The notes: a model not told the origin generated them from the letters alone. DNA of 64,000 nucleotides from Polynucleobacter rarus (GCF_003072505.1 NZ_NTGB01000001.1:2157955-2221954); one strand, 5' to 3'; positions 26,342-34,440 are shown, numbered from the stretch's first letter. A program made the numbers and translations.

Positions 26342-26542
26342 TTACTCTTGATGGTCATCAAATTCTTGTTTTGAAAAATTCCATTGATTCCTAATTACTT
26401 TTACTGTTTTTGAACTTAAAGTTGGCTTTGTTTTTAACTCTTTTTCAAACCCTGGCAAAGTAGTTTTTATCAAACGAGACTTTTTTAGACTTTCAAATCC
26501 TTCAATAATTTCATTACACAAGTTGCGTTTAGTCATCTGCAC
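26342..26542 (-). pseudogene. Remnant of an XRE/NadS-like HTH antitoxin
   Basis: 66-codon reading frame whose start, MTKRNLCNEIIEGFESLKKSR, and following KPTLSSKTVKVIRNQ resemble the N-terminus of HTH antitoxins that pair with RelE/HigB-type toxins (linker followed by an HTH starting at about residue 45). The frame stops after the first HTH helix (NFSKQEFDDHQE), so most of the DNA-binding domain is lost. No toxin gene is seen directly upstream on the - strand. Assignment rests on recalled family pattern, not on a search; it could also be an unrelated short protein. Confidence 0.5.
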
Positions 26543-26614
26543 GATCCGATTCCTTTTTTAGTAATTTTGTCATGAACTCCAAACAAACATTATTAAGATA
26601 ATTAATGATTGTTT

Positions 26615-26872
26615 TTATTTGGAATTCCACTTGTGTAGCAGTCGCTCCTTTATCTTTTGAATTTCTCTTGGGGAGTTAGCTAAAGTTTTCGCTACCATGA
26701 TAGCTATCTTATTCTGACGTTGAATTGGCCAATATTGTCTCCCATCTTTTCCCATATCCCAAGTATTACTGACTTGATTTTCAGGAATTGTCAGGTAACT
26801 ATCTAGATCAGAAAATGGCGTTTGACTGATAGCAGTCCGCTCGTGACAACGCCAACGAGTTTGTGATTCCAA
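26615..26872 (-). CDS. Hypothetical protein, possible gene fragment
   Basis: 85 codons, not recognised. The product has a Trp/Arg-rich N-terminus (TRWRCHERTAISQ), a middle SDLDSYLTIPENQVSNTWD and a helical C-terminus with basic residues (PREIQKIKERLLHKWNSK). No signal peptide or membrane segment. It lies among TA debris (26342, 27127) in an AT-rich stretch, and the conserved-looking composition suggests a real but perhaps truncated gene rather than random sequence. No function is proposed. Confidence 0.4.
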   Translation of the reverse strand: MESQTRWRCHERTAISQTPFSDLDSYLTIPENQVSNTWDMGKDGRQYWPIQRQNKIAIMVAKTLANSPREIQKIKERLLHKWNSK

Positions 26873-27126
26873 AGATGGGGGTTTTTCTTAGACTTCTACT
26901 CATATTTTTCCTTACAAATTTAAATATTACATAATTTAAATAGGCAGGTTATCGACATGGTTATTTATCCCAAATTAGACTTTGTATCGAGAATTAATTT
27001 CCGTTAGTTTTTGAACAACTCTTATTTCTCCTTAATCCAATAAATTTTATTCTTCATTTAACCTTATGTTTTATATCAAAAAAATTATACTAATATTGTC
27101 CGATATTTGTATATAATTTAAAGACT
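26873..27126. promoter_or_regulatory. AT-rich spacer with promoter of the orphan AbiEi-like gene
   Basis: No gene is seen here. At its right end a consensus -10 hexamer TATAAT lies at 27112-27117, only 9 bp before the ATG at 27127, so the transcript would have almost no leader. An inverted repeat AATAT-tgtccg-ATATT (27092-27107) overlaps the -35 region and could be an operator for the product itself. No good -35 match is visible at 16-18 bp. Confidence 0.45.
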
Positions 27127-27822
27127 ATGAATACATTAGTTAATCATAAAACAACTATTAATAAGCTGATTACTCGGCGGATTAACCGTAGCCAAGCCGA
27201 TAAGGTTTGGACAGCGAGAGATTTTCTCGATTTAGGCAGTCGTAGTGCAGTAGATAAAACCTTACAGCGTCTAACTAATAAGGGTGACTTGCGTCGTATC
27301 GATCACGGCTTATATGATCGTCCGCGTGTTAATCCTTTAACTGGAAAAATCGTTCAGCCCAACTATCAAAATGTAATCTGGGCCATTTCTAGGCGTGATA
27401 GTGCGCGTATGCTAATTGATGGAATGACAGCGGCCAATGATCTAGGTCTAACCAATGCTATTCCTGGTAAGGTTATTGTGCACACCGATACCCGTATAAA
27501 GCCTATTCAAATTGGAAATCTCACAATTCAGTTCAAACTGACATCACCTAGCAGGCTTATTTGGGCGGATCGACCTGCAATGCGGTTAGTTCAGGCCCTT
27601 CACTGGCTCAAGGATAGTATTAAAGAAAAAAATTCCACTACTCAGGCTGAGATTAAAGCAAGCATATTCAAGATTCTTAATGACCCTAAAGCTGGTGCAA
27701 GCATTCAGCGGGATCTAAAAAAGAATCTGTCAAACTTACCAACTTGGATGCATCCTTTTCTTAAGGATCTTTCTAAAGATCTATCCCAAATACCTAACGC
27801 TCAACAAACCGATGAAAGATGA
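27127..27822 (+). CDS. Orphan AbiEi/DUF6088-type antitoxin (transcriptional regulator)
   Basis: 231 residues. The N-terminal winged-helix part (about 10-65) contains TARDFLDLGSRSAVDKTLQRLTNKGDLRRIDHGLYDRP, the arrangement seen in AbiEi/DUF6088 antitoxins, followed by the domain with GMTAANDLGLTNAIPGKVIVHTD. Type IV AbiE antitoxins repress their own promoter and counter a nucleotidyltransferase toxin (AbiEii). Here the stop TGA overlaps an ATG (ATGA, 27819-27822) that opens only a 16-codon frame before the unrelated Bug receptor gene ends at 27853, so the toxin is missing. It may be kept as a free regulator or as an anti-addiction factor. Confidence 0.8.
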   Translation: MNTLVNHKTTINKLITRRINRSQADKVWTARDFLDLGSRSAVDKTLQRLTNKGDLRRIDHGLYDRPRVNPLTGKIVQPNYQNVIWAISRRDSARMLIDGMTAANDLGLTNAIPGKVIVHTDTRIKPIQIGNLTIQFKLTSPSRLIWADRPAMRLVQALHWLKDSIKEKNSTTQAEIKASIFKILNDPKAGASIQRDLKKNLSNLPTWMHPFLKDLSKDLSQIPNAQQTDER

Positions 27823-27852
27823 GTAGCAATTTACTTAAAATTCTTGAGGCTC

Positions 27853-28815
27853 TTACTCTTGTGCTTTGATATTAAGTAATTTCAATCTCTCGGCATATCT
27901 AGTTTGCTCAGATTCTACAAAGGCTTTGAAATGATCTGGACTATCAATCACTGGGTCTAAACCAATTTGAACAATACTATCTTTTACTGATTTATTTTCA
28001 AGAGCCTGTTGAATCAGTTGTTGAATTTTATTGACCGTATCGGGTGGTGTTCCAGCGGTTGTAAATAAACCAAACCAGCCACCATCAATTTCAAAGTTAG
28101 GAAACCCTTGTTCTGCAATGGTGGGAACATCTGGTAGAAAAGATGCCCGTTTTAGACCAGTGTAAGCAATCGCCTTAAATCTTCCATCCTTAATGTAGGG
28201 AAGCACGGATGGTGGCGTCGTAATTAATACTTGAATTTGTTCGCCCAAAAGAGCAGTCGTCGCAGGACCAGCCCCCTTATAAGGAATATGGGTCATATCT
28301 AAACCCATTTTCTGATTAAAGTATTCACTCGAAATATGTAAATGATTACCATTGCCTGGACTTCCGTAAGAGACTTTATTTTTGGGATCCTTGGCAAATT
28401 TCAAGAAATCATTCAGATTTTTATAGGATGATTTTGCATTGACCACTACCAGCAGTGCTTCGACATTCCCAAGATTAGTCACTGGGATTAAGTCCTTTTT
28501 TAAATCAAAAGGTAGTTTCTTATAGTAACTAGGATTCACCACAATTGATGATGAAGTAACTAAGAGCGTATATCCATCCGGTTTAGATTTGACGACTAAA
28601 TCAGTACCAATAATACCGTTTGCACCGGGGTGGTTTTCAGTATAAAAAGATTGATTATTTTTTAAGGTTAATTCTTTTGCCAAAATCCGAGCTAATGAAT
28701 CGGGTGTACCAGTTTCAAAGGGAACAACCATTTTTATAGTTTTAGCTGGGTAGTTTTGTGCCCAAGCAAATGGGACGATCAAACAAAGTAGCAAGCTAGT
28801 TATAAGCGTTTTCAT
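27853..28815 (-). CDS. Bug/TctC-family periplasmic receptor with shortened ligand loop
   Basis: About 320 residues from the ATG at 28813-28815, which opens a clean Sec signal MKTLITSLLLCLIVPFAWAQ; the frame remains open 21 codons further up but that part overlaps the VOC gene. The ligand loop reads VPFETGTPDSLAR, one residue shorter than the usual PFxxGGxxDxxAR because one Gly is missing. The rest is canonical (TENHPGANGIIGTD, HIPYKGAGPATTALLGEQI). It follows the VOC gene by 5 bp and is likely co-transcribed. Its C-terminal end lies against the amputated AbiE locus. Confidence 0.9.
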   Translation of the reverse strand: MKTLITSLLLCLIVPFAWAQNYPAKTIKMVVPFETGTPDSLARILAKELTLKNNQSFYTENHPGANGIIGTDLVVKSKPDGYTLLVTSSSIVVNPSYYKKLPFDLKKDLIPVTNLGNVEALLVVVNAKSSYKNLNDFLKFAKDPKNKVSYGSPGNGNHLHISSEYFNQKMGLDMTHIPYKGAGPATTALLGEQIQVLITTPPSVLPYIKDGRFKAIAYTGLKRASFLPDVPTIAEQGFPNFEIDGGWFGLFTTAGTPPDTVNKIQQLIQQALENKSVKDSIVQIGLDPVIDSPDHFKAFVESEQTRYAERLKLLNIKAQE

Positions 28816-28820
28816 GGTAA

Positions 28821-29252
28821 TCACTTCGTTGAATTTTCTATTGGCGTTGGGATGACATCTTTGGTAGCGCCCTTCCAACCATGTTCGCTAATATCTACGA
28901 CAACTCCATTGGGATCAAAGTATTTGACTTCATAAAATCCGCCGTCATGTCTGACATCCCCCATCCAATAGGTAGCACCATTTTTTTCTAGCGATTTTCT
29001 GGTTTGACTGACATCATCTACCCAAAATCCTAAATGATGAATCCCCACAAAGTTAGCGCCCCGCTCACCTGCAGAAGTATCATTTTTATACTTCAGTAAG
29101 GCCAAATTTACCGTGCCATCACTCAAGTAAACTCCTTTCGCATTTTCCCAATCAGTGCCACCCACTCTTTTCATATCAAAAGTGTCTATATAAAATTGAG
29201 CGGCGGATTCAGGGTCCTCAACTGTCAGAGTAATGTGTCGAAGTTTAGCCAT
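28821..29252 (-). CDS. VOC/glyoxalase-family protein
   Basis: 143 residues from the ATG at 29252; an ATG four codons earlier contains the GGAG ribosome site in its own codons, so the later start fits better. Two beta-alpha-beta-beta-beta repeats: LRHITLTVEDPESAAQFY (about 4-21) and VGIHHLGFWVDDV (about 70-82). Metal-ligand candidates are His in RHITL, His in IHHLGF and Glu in DISEHGW. The family includes glyoxalases, extradiol dioxygenases and epimerases, and this single-domain type would dimerise. Operon with the Bug receptor at 28815. Substrate not known. Confidence 0.88.
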   Translation of the reverse strand: MAKLRHITLTVEDPESAAQFYIDTFDMKRVGGTDWENAKGVYLSDGTVNLALLKYKNDTSAGERGANFVGIHHLGFWVDDVSQTRKSLEKNGATYWMGDVRHDGGFYEVKYFDPNGVVVDISEHGWKGATKDVIPTPIENSTK

Positions 29253-29378
29253 TTTTGTCTCCATATTTTTAAGAATTCAATTATTCTTTAAAAACATCTT
29301 ACAACATACCTTCAACGGTGTCTTATACAGCCGTTCAATCTACTTGTACATTTTCGTCCTTGTTAACTTTTGCATAGG

Positions 29379-29525
29379 ATGGAATCGCATCTATCTATTG
29401 AGGAGATAGGTTGGGAAATATTTCATATGATGTTGGAAGTGGCTAGCGGTCACAAGAAAAAATTTGCAGAGCAATGGAATGTGCATAATGCAATTTCTTT
29501 ATTCAAGTCTGCTCCGGCAACCTAA
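29379..29525 (+). pseudogene. 3' remnant of a UxaA/GarD-type dehydratase gene
   Basis: A 48-codon frame beginning ATG GAA TCG gives SIEEIGWEIFHMMLEVASG, then KKKFAEQWNVHNAISLFKSA and PAT before TAA. This resembles the C-terminal tail of UxaA-family altronate or sulfolactate-type lyases (EIFxxxLxVASGxKTxxExxxLHNxxxLFxxAPxT). The several hundred residues that should precede it are missing, and no ribosome site is seen, so it is read as a decayed gene end. Recognition is from memory of the family pattern; a protein search of the 48 residues would settle it. Confidence 0.5.
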
Positions 29526-29579
29526 ATTAAGCGCCTACAAACTTGGTATCATCTTTAAGGTTTGTAATTAAATTTTTGA

Positions 29580-29615
29580 AGCTAAATAAGATGCCCGATA
29601 TGATCTTATTTAGCT
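29580..29615 (-). terminator. Perfect 13-bp stem-loop downstream of the HbpS-like gene
   Basis: AGCTAAATAAGAT (29580-29592) and ATCTTATTTAGCT (29603-29615) pair perfectly around a 10-nt loop. It lies 43 bp downstream of the stop of the - strand gene at 29659. On the - strand it is followed by TCAAAAATTT, so there is no clean U-run; it may be an imperfect terminator or an mRNA-end stabiliser. Confidence 0.5.
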
Positions 29616-29658
29616 CTTGCCACTAAACGCAGTTGATACCCTTCAAAATCACCTTAGG

Positions 29659-30158
29659 CTATTTAAGTTGATCTGCTACTTTATCTAAAGCAGCTTTTGC
29701 ACAAGCTTCATCTTTATCACCGCCAGGTGCGCCAGAGATCCCTATACCGCCAATTGTTTCATCACCAAACTTAATAGGTAATCCTCCTTGATTAGCGATA
29801 ATATTACTTAGATGGATTAAGGCAAAGCTTGGGTCATTTTTTAAGCGAGTCACAATCTCACCGGATGGCACACGAAAGGTTCGCGCTGTATAAGCTTTTC
29901 TGAAACTATTTTCAACTGTATGCATTCCAGTATCATCACCACGCACTTGAACAATGATTTCTCCACTCCTGCCAACTACACTGACTGATATTCCATAACC
30001 ATTACTTTTACAAGTAGCAATTGCCGTCTGAGCCATCGTCATGGCAATTGAAGCGGGATATCTTTATGGTTCAGAAGCTGAGCCTGCGAACTGGCAACAA
30101 GCATGAATCCTACACATGACACAACTGATTGAGTTAGTAATTTTGAAAACTTTTTCAT
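29659..30158 (-). pseudogene. GlcG/HbpS-family secreted protein, frameshifted
   Basis: The downstream frame (29659-30042) encodes the HbpS/GlcG domain: MTMAQTAIATCKSNGYGISVSVVG, FRVPSGEIVTRL, GGLPIKFGDETIGGIGISGAPGGDKDEACA. Its true 5' part lies in another frame: ATG at 30156-30158 with GGAG 6 bp upstream opens a signal peptide (MKKFSKLLTQSVVSCVGFML) ending ASSQAQ and continues LLNHKDIPLQLP-stop. Insertion of a single base after TTG at the junction (CAATTG|CCATGACG) would restore LQLAMTMAQ, the form usual in this family. So one base is missing, either a real mutation or a sequencing error. HbpS/GlcG proteins bind haem or small acids and are often found with Bug receptors. Confidence 0.82.
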
Positions 30159-30194
30159 CTTTATCTCCATTATGTTAATTTATCCCATCCTAAG

Positions 30195-30326
30195 CTCCTC
30201 TTCCTATTTTCGTAAGAGGAGTAAACCCTGAGACGATTGTTTCAAGGTAATTTAGTAGGACTTAAACAACTAAGTCCTATTAAATGAATTACTCATAACA
30301 CTTAATTTATTCGATGAAGTGTTATG
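30195..30326. terminator. Three consecutive stem-loops after the 12-gene catabolic operon
   Basis: Hairpin A: CTCCTCTT (30195-30202) with AAGAGGAG (30214-30221). Hairpin B: TAGGACTTA (30256-30264) with TAAGTCCTA (30271-30279), 6-nt loop. Hairpin C: CATAACACTT (30294-30303) with AAGTGTTATG (30317-30326), whose right arm overlaps the stop of the oxidoreductase gene at 30322. All arms are perfect. They lie at the end of the long - strand operon and before the frameshifted HbpS-like gene, so a strong transcription stop or 3'-end protection is likely. None has a long U-run. Confidence 0.6.
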
Positions 30327-31263
30327 AATCAACAGCCTTACTACTTGCTTCAAATGCTGCCACCGTGTTTAAAATCTCGGCAGGAGAAATCAGGTAATCC
30401 GTTTTATTTTCGATTGCTCGTGCAAAGGCCTCAAGTTGAAACTGTAAGGCATTAATCGGGGCAAATTCTTTGACGACCGCCTCTTTACCTGACATGCTCT
30501 GAATACTTTGCAATGGTCCCCGAGCTTCGATGTTGCCCTGTTGGCCAAACACATGCACACGCCAAAATACTGGTGACGGCCTTGGCGAAGATAGAAGTCC
30601 TGTTGCACCCGATTCAAAATCGACTAGTAAGGCCAGAGTATCCATCGTGCCGCCATCCATTTGACGATAAATACCTTCGACGGATTTGATAGGGCCCATT
30701 AAGTTCGTAAAAGCGTCCACGATATGAATGCCGGTTGCTGTTAAATTTCCACCAGGTACATTTTCTGGTAGATCACGCCAAGAGGTTTGGAAGTTTTTTA
30801 AATTCTCATTGGTAAAGATCCCCTCAATATGGCTCAATTTACCAAGCTCCCCCGACCTAACAACCTGTTGCACATGTTGCATCGATGGCCAAAAGCGCTT
30901 ATCGTGACCAACTCCCAACAAGACCTGATGCTCTTGGCAAACTGCTACTGCCCGCTGGGCTTCCTCTAAATTCAATGCCAGTGGCTTTTCACAAAAAACT
31001 GCTTTCCCCGCTTTTGCGGCGGCAGTTATTTGAGGTAGGTGTAAAAGATGAGGAGTTGCCAAGACAATCATCTCAATTGAGGGATCAAGTAAGACTTCAT
31101 TTGGATCAGCGGTGACCTCTAAATGCTTTTCCTTTGCAAAATCTAAATGCTTGGAGGGGTTCGTAACGACTGCTTTTTTAAAGCGAACGACTTCACTGTG
31201 CTCAACGGCATTAACAAGATTTCGACCCCATCGACCTAAACCAAAAATAGCTGCATTGATCAT
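30322..31263 (-). CDS. Gfo/Idh/MocA-family oxidoreductase
   Basis: 313 residues. Rossmann N-terminus AAIFGLGRWGRNLVNAV (3-19), then the family motif EKPLALNLEEA with the catalytic Lys (about 93), VGHDKRFWPS, and NLTATGIHIVDAF (His of the active site). The C-terminal half is the alpha/beta sheet domain. These enzymes use NAD(P) to oxidise or reduce sugars, inositols or related cyclic compounds. Its ATG shares a base with the stop of the lyase gene (TAATG), so it is the last gene of the catabolic operon and should act on a compound of that pathway. Confidence 0.9.
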   Translation of the reverse strand: MINAAIFGLGRWGRNLVNAVEHSEVVRFKKAVVTNPSKHLDFAKEKHLEVTADPNEVLLDPSIEMIVLATPHLLHLPQITAAAKAGKAVFCEKPLALNLEEAQRAVAVCQEHQVLLGVGHDKRFWPSMQHVQQVVRSGELGKLSHIEGIFTNENLKNFQTSWRDLPENVPGGNLTATGIHIVDAFTNLMGPIKSVEGIYRQMDGGTMDTLALLVDFESGATGLLSSPRPSPVFWRVHVFGQQGNIEARGPLQSIQSMSGKEAVVKEFAPINALQFQLEAFARAIENKTDYLISPAEILNTVAAFEASSKAVDS

Positions 31264-32174
31264 TACGGTTTTCCTACAAAGCCAGTAATAGCCTCGATAT
31301 TTTTAATTGCCGCCACATGATCCAATAAACGTTGTGCCGTTTTGGACATCGCCAAATCGACTAACTTACCGTCGACCGTTGTACTTGCAACACCACGAGT
31401 GAGAGCTTCTTCATACGCGCTCACTACCCTTGAGTAATACTCTATTTGAGCAGCAGTTGGCGTGTAGATATTATTCGCATCCTCAATTTGATTGGGGTGA
31501 ATCACAGTACGACCACGATAGCCTAAACGCTTAGACAGTTGTGTATCACTTCTGAATCCCTCTGGATCTTTCACATTCGCAAACACACCGTCTAGTGGGC
31601 AATCAAAATTTGCAGCTCTGGCAGACACTAAAGAGAACTGGCGAACAAACATCATCTCAGGACCAGGACTTGTCCAAGTAGCGCCAAGTGAGACATTCAT
31701 ATCGCCGTCTTCACCGCCACCATAAATCATGGTCTGAATCCGCTTGCTACTCGTCATAATCGCTCTTGAGTCGAGTACACCACCGGCACTTTCCATCATG
31801 ATAATAATAGCTGTTGATCCCACACTCAAACCACGCCGAATCTCATAACTTGCGATCATCTGATCGACTGTATTGATATCTGCTACCGAGTCCATCTTGG
31901 GCACAATCAAACCTGTGAGCCCAGGCGCACCAATGAGAGCGTCGATATCTTCATGAAAAAATCCAGTAGATAAGCTATTCACTCGCACCCAACTACGATC
32001 GCCTCTGACTTTCGGCATGACGTCTAAGGTCATTTGTCTAGCATTTTGTTTTTCTGGATCAGGGACCGTATCTTCTAAATCAAAAATAAAACCGTCTGCT
32101 GGCAGAGAATCTAATTTATTCAACATCCGTTCTTGATTTGCTGGAACGAAGAGGAGGCTGCGCCAAATTTTCAT
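31263..32174 (-). CDS. HpcH/HpaI aldolase / CitE-like CoA-ester lyase
   Basis: 303 residues with the CitE/malyl-CoA lyase signature: WRSLLFVPANQERML at the start, FIFDLEDTVPDPEKQNAR (about 30-47), WVRVNS, GLIVPKMDS, and IIIMMESAGG with the metal-binding Glu (about 133-142). Such TIM-barrel Mg enzymes split beta-hydroxyacyl-CoA esters such as malyl-, citramalyl- or citryl-CoA. The CoA-transferase III gene immediately upstream (32209) supplies the CoA ester, so the pair resembles itaconate/methylmalate-type routes (CoA-transferase then C-C lyase). A hydratase for the middle step is not adjacent. Confidence 0.9.
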   Translation of the reverse strand: MKIWRSLLFVPANQERMLNKLDSLPADGFIFDLEDTVPDPEKQNARQMTLDVMPKVRGDRSWVRVNSLSTGFFHEDIDALIGAPGLTGLIVPKMDSVADINTVDQMIASYEIRRGLSVGSTAIIIMMESAGGVLDSRAIMTSSKRIQTMIYGGGEDGDMNVSLGATWTSPGPEMMFVRQFSLVSARAANFDCPLDGVFANVKDPEGFRSDTQLSKRLGYRGRTVIHPNQIEDANNIYTPTAAQIEYYSRVVSAYEEALTRGVASTTVDGKLVDLAMSKTAQRLLDHVAAIKNIEAITGFVGKP

Positions 32175-32208
32175 AAGAGAAGCTTTCTAATAAGGTGTTT
32201 TTAAAAAA

Positions 32209-33417
32209 TTAATTGATAGGTTTGTGAAGTAACACTACGCCTTGATCCGCATAGCTCTGGATTTGTTCTGGGGTATAACCTAGTCCTTGTAATATTTGGG
32301 CAGAATGCTCACCCAAGCTTGGTGCATGTAATCTGATGGTTGGACTTCCTTCCTCGAACAATACTGGATTACGTACTGCTTTCATTTTGCCCATTACAGG
32401 ATGCTCTATATCGACGGCGACCTTACGGTCGATGATATGTGGATCTTCAAAAACTTCTTTGATGTTATGCATCCGCGAACAAGGCACGCCAGCTTGCATC
32501 AATAGGGCTTCTAATTCATGTGAGGATCTTTGGGATACCGCAGGTTCCACAATAGCGAGTAAATGAGCTTCATTTTGTTTACGTAATACATAGCTAGAAA
32601 AGCGTTGATCAGTCAGATGATCACCAAGATCTAAGGCCAACATAAAACGTTTAAACAGTTCATCATTCGGTGTCCCAATTGCTAGGTACTCTTTATCAAT
32701 CGTCTCAAATAATTGATAAGGCGTATTTAATCGATGTTGATTGCCTAACCTTTCTGGCACATCATTGGTGGCTAAATAATAAGCTGTTTCCCAAGCTGCA
32801 GCTGCGATCGAGGCTTCGACCAAAGAGACATCAGCCACTTTACCGCCACGACCTTTTAAAACGCTAATCAGGCCACTCAGTGCAGCGTAGGTTGCAAAGA
32901 GGGCACCAAAAATATCCGCCGTCTGAATCCCCGGTCGCATCGGCATTTCGCCTGGTGCACCTGTAACAGATAGCGTCCCAGAAAAAGCCTCCACAATAAG
33001 ATTCACTCCGGCGCGTTTACGATGAGGCCCTGTTTGTCCAAAGCCAGAGGCTGATACATAGACAATATTTGGGTTAATGGCTTTTAAATCGGCCGCCCCT
33101 AAGCCTAACTTCTCTAAAACACCTGGTCGATTATTTTCTAAAAAAACATCGGATTCTTTCACTAATTTTTTTAAAATCTCAATCGCCTCAGGTTGTTTTA
33201 AATCTAAGACCAAACTTTGTTTATTGCGATTTAAGGCAGCAAAGCTCGCACTTTGACCGTTGACCATCGGTGGCATCGCCCGAGTTTGATCGCCGTTTTT
33301 GGGTCTTTCCACCTTAATTACATCAGCCCCCATATCGCCAAGTAACATGCCACAAAATGGGCCAGCAATAAAATTGCCAAGTTCGATAACTTTAATTCCT
33401 TCTAACGGTAATGACAT
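32209..33417 (-). CDS. CaiB/BaiF-family (type III) CoA-transferase
   Basis: 402 residues, usual family length. N-terminal LPLEGIKVIELGNFIAGPF and GADVIKVERP, the MNRNKQ-like FAALNRNKQSLVLDLK, and the catalytic Asp in RPGIQTADIFGAL (Asp168, equivalent to Asp169 of formyl-CoA transferase). It moves CoA from an acyl-CoA donor to a carboxylic acid through a mixed anhydride and an aspartyl-CoA thioester; it works as an interlocked homodimer in the cytoplasm. It lies between a Bug receptor gene (upstream) and the CitE-like lyase (downstream, 34 bp): take-up, activation and cleavage in one unit. Confidence 0.93.
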   Translation of the reverse strand: MSLPLEGIKVIELGNFIAGPFCGMLLGDMGADVIKVERPKNGDQTRAMPPMVNGQSASFAALNRNKQSLVLDLKQPEAIEILKKLVKESDVFLENNRPGVLEKLGLGAADLKAINPNIVYVSASGFGQTGPHRKRAGVNLIVEAFSGTLSVTGAPGEMPMRPGIQTADIFGALFATYAALSGLISVLKGRGGKVADVSLVEASIAAAAWETAYYLATNDVPERLGNQHRLNTPYQLFETIDKEYLAIGTPNDELFKRFMLALDLGDHLTDQRFSSYVLRKQNEAHLLAIVEPAVSQRSSHELEALLMQAGVPCSRMHNIKEVFEDPHIIDRKVAVDIEHPVMGKMKAVRNPVLFEEGSPTIRLHAPSLGEHSAQILQGLGYTPEQIQSYADQGVVLLHKPIN

Positions 33418-33432
33418 ATTTTTTCTTTATTT

Positions 33433-34440
33433 TTATTCAGTAAATTTAATATTTGCAGCTAAACGTTTATTGAGTTCAATTTCATTAGCAATCACTTTTG
33501 CAAACTCTTCTGGAGTAGAACCAACCACCTCAAACCCTTGGTCAAAAAATGCCTTTTTCGTTTCTGGTTGTTCTAATACTTTGGCAATATCTAAACGCAT
33601 TTTGTTCACAATTTCTTTTGGCACACCTGCTGGGTACCAGTAACCATAAAACGGAATATAAGCAAAATCTTTGAGTCCTGCTTCATCTGCGGTAGGCACG
33701 TCTGGTAATTCTGACCACCTTTTCTTCGCAGTAATCGCTAAGGCTCTAATCTTGCCGGATTTAATATAAGTAGAAAGACCAGTACCTGGGCCTAAAACAA
33801 AATCAATTCGTCCCGCCATCAGTTCAGTAATCGCTTGACCAACGCCTTTAAATGGAATGTGTTGTGTTTTAATACCGGCACTCGTATTGAAATACTCTCC
33901 CGCAAATTGCATCACATTCCCAATACCACCCGAACCGAAATTATATTTATTGGGATTCGCTTTCGCATCAGCAATAAACTCCATTAGGTTCTTAGCTGGC
34001 AAATCGTTACGCACAGCGATAATAAAACCAACGCTATTTGCAATTTGGGTAATGGGTTGTAAATCTTTGATAGGATCATAGGGTAAGGATTTGCTTACAA
34101 CCGGCAAACTTGCGTGACTGGATGAGGTGTTCAGAATGGTATAGCCATCTGGTGCCGCTTTGGCTACCATATCAGTGCCGATAGCACCCCCAGCACCAGG
34201 ACGATTATCAATAATCATCGTTTGACCCAGTGCCGGTTGTAATTTTTGATCCAAATATCGACCGATAAAATCCATCGGCCCACCTGCTACATAGGGAACT
34301 ACTACCCGAATAGTTCGATTTGGAAAATCTTTAATGGCTGCAGCATTCGGCGTTGAACTAGACTGAGCATAGGCAGTTTGGCCCACTAAGACTAGGGCTG
34401 CAATGAACAATTTGGATGCGGAAAAAGGATGAGTGGCCAT
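33433..34440 (-). CDS. Bug/TctC-family periplasmic receptor
   Basis: About 335 residues from the ATG at 34440, which directly precedes a good Sec signal (ATHPFSASKLFIAALVLVG, QTAYAQ); another ATG six codons upstream is possible, and the GGAG in between is 12 bp from the inner ATG, so the choice is open. Loop VPYVAGGPMDFIGRY, IDNRPGAGGAIGTD and HIPFKGVGQAITELMAGRI are canonical. It precedes the CoA-transferase gene by 15 bp and most likely delivers that enzyme's acid. Confidence 0.91.
   Translation of the reverse strand: MATHPFSASKLFIAALVLVGQTAYAQSSSTPNAAAIKDFPNRTIRVVVPYVAGGPMDFIGRYLDQKLQPALGQTMIIDNRPGAGGAIGTDMVAKAAPDGYTILNTSSSHASLPVVSKSLPYDPIKDLQPITQIANSVGFIIAVRNDLPAKNLMEFIADAKANPNKYNFGSGGIGNVMQFAGEYFNTSAGIKTQHIPFKGVGQAITELMAGRIDFVLGPGTGLSTYIKSGKIRALAITAKKRWSELPDVPTADEAGLKDFAYIPFYGYWYPAGVPKEIVNKMRLDIAKVLEQPETKKAFFDQGFEVVGSTPEEFAKVIANEIELNKRLAANIKFTE

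Larger units (their letters stand above)
29253..29658. other. Intergenic stretch with a gene remnant and a long hairpin
   Basis: No intact gene. It holds a UxaA-like 3' fragment on the + strand (29379-29525), a short imperfect hairpin AACGGTGT/ACAGCCGTT near 29314-29335 between the VOC gene promoter side and the remnant, and the perfect 13-bp stem at 29580-29615. The mix of remnant and hairpins suggests a past rearrangement site. Confidence 0.6.

Noticed and set aside
26543..26614. C-terminal toxin-like peptide (frame ending KLLKKESDRADD) just upstream of the HTH remnant on the - strand
   Set aside because: Only about a dozen residues are readable and no RelE/HigB core precedes them; too short to assign.
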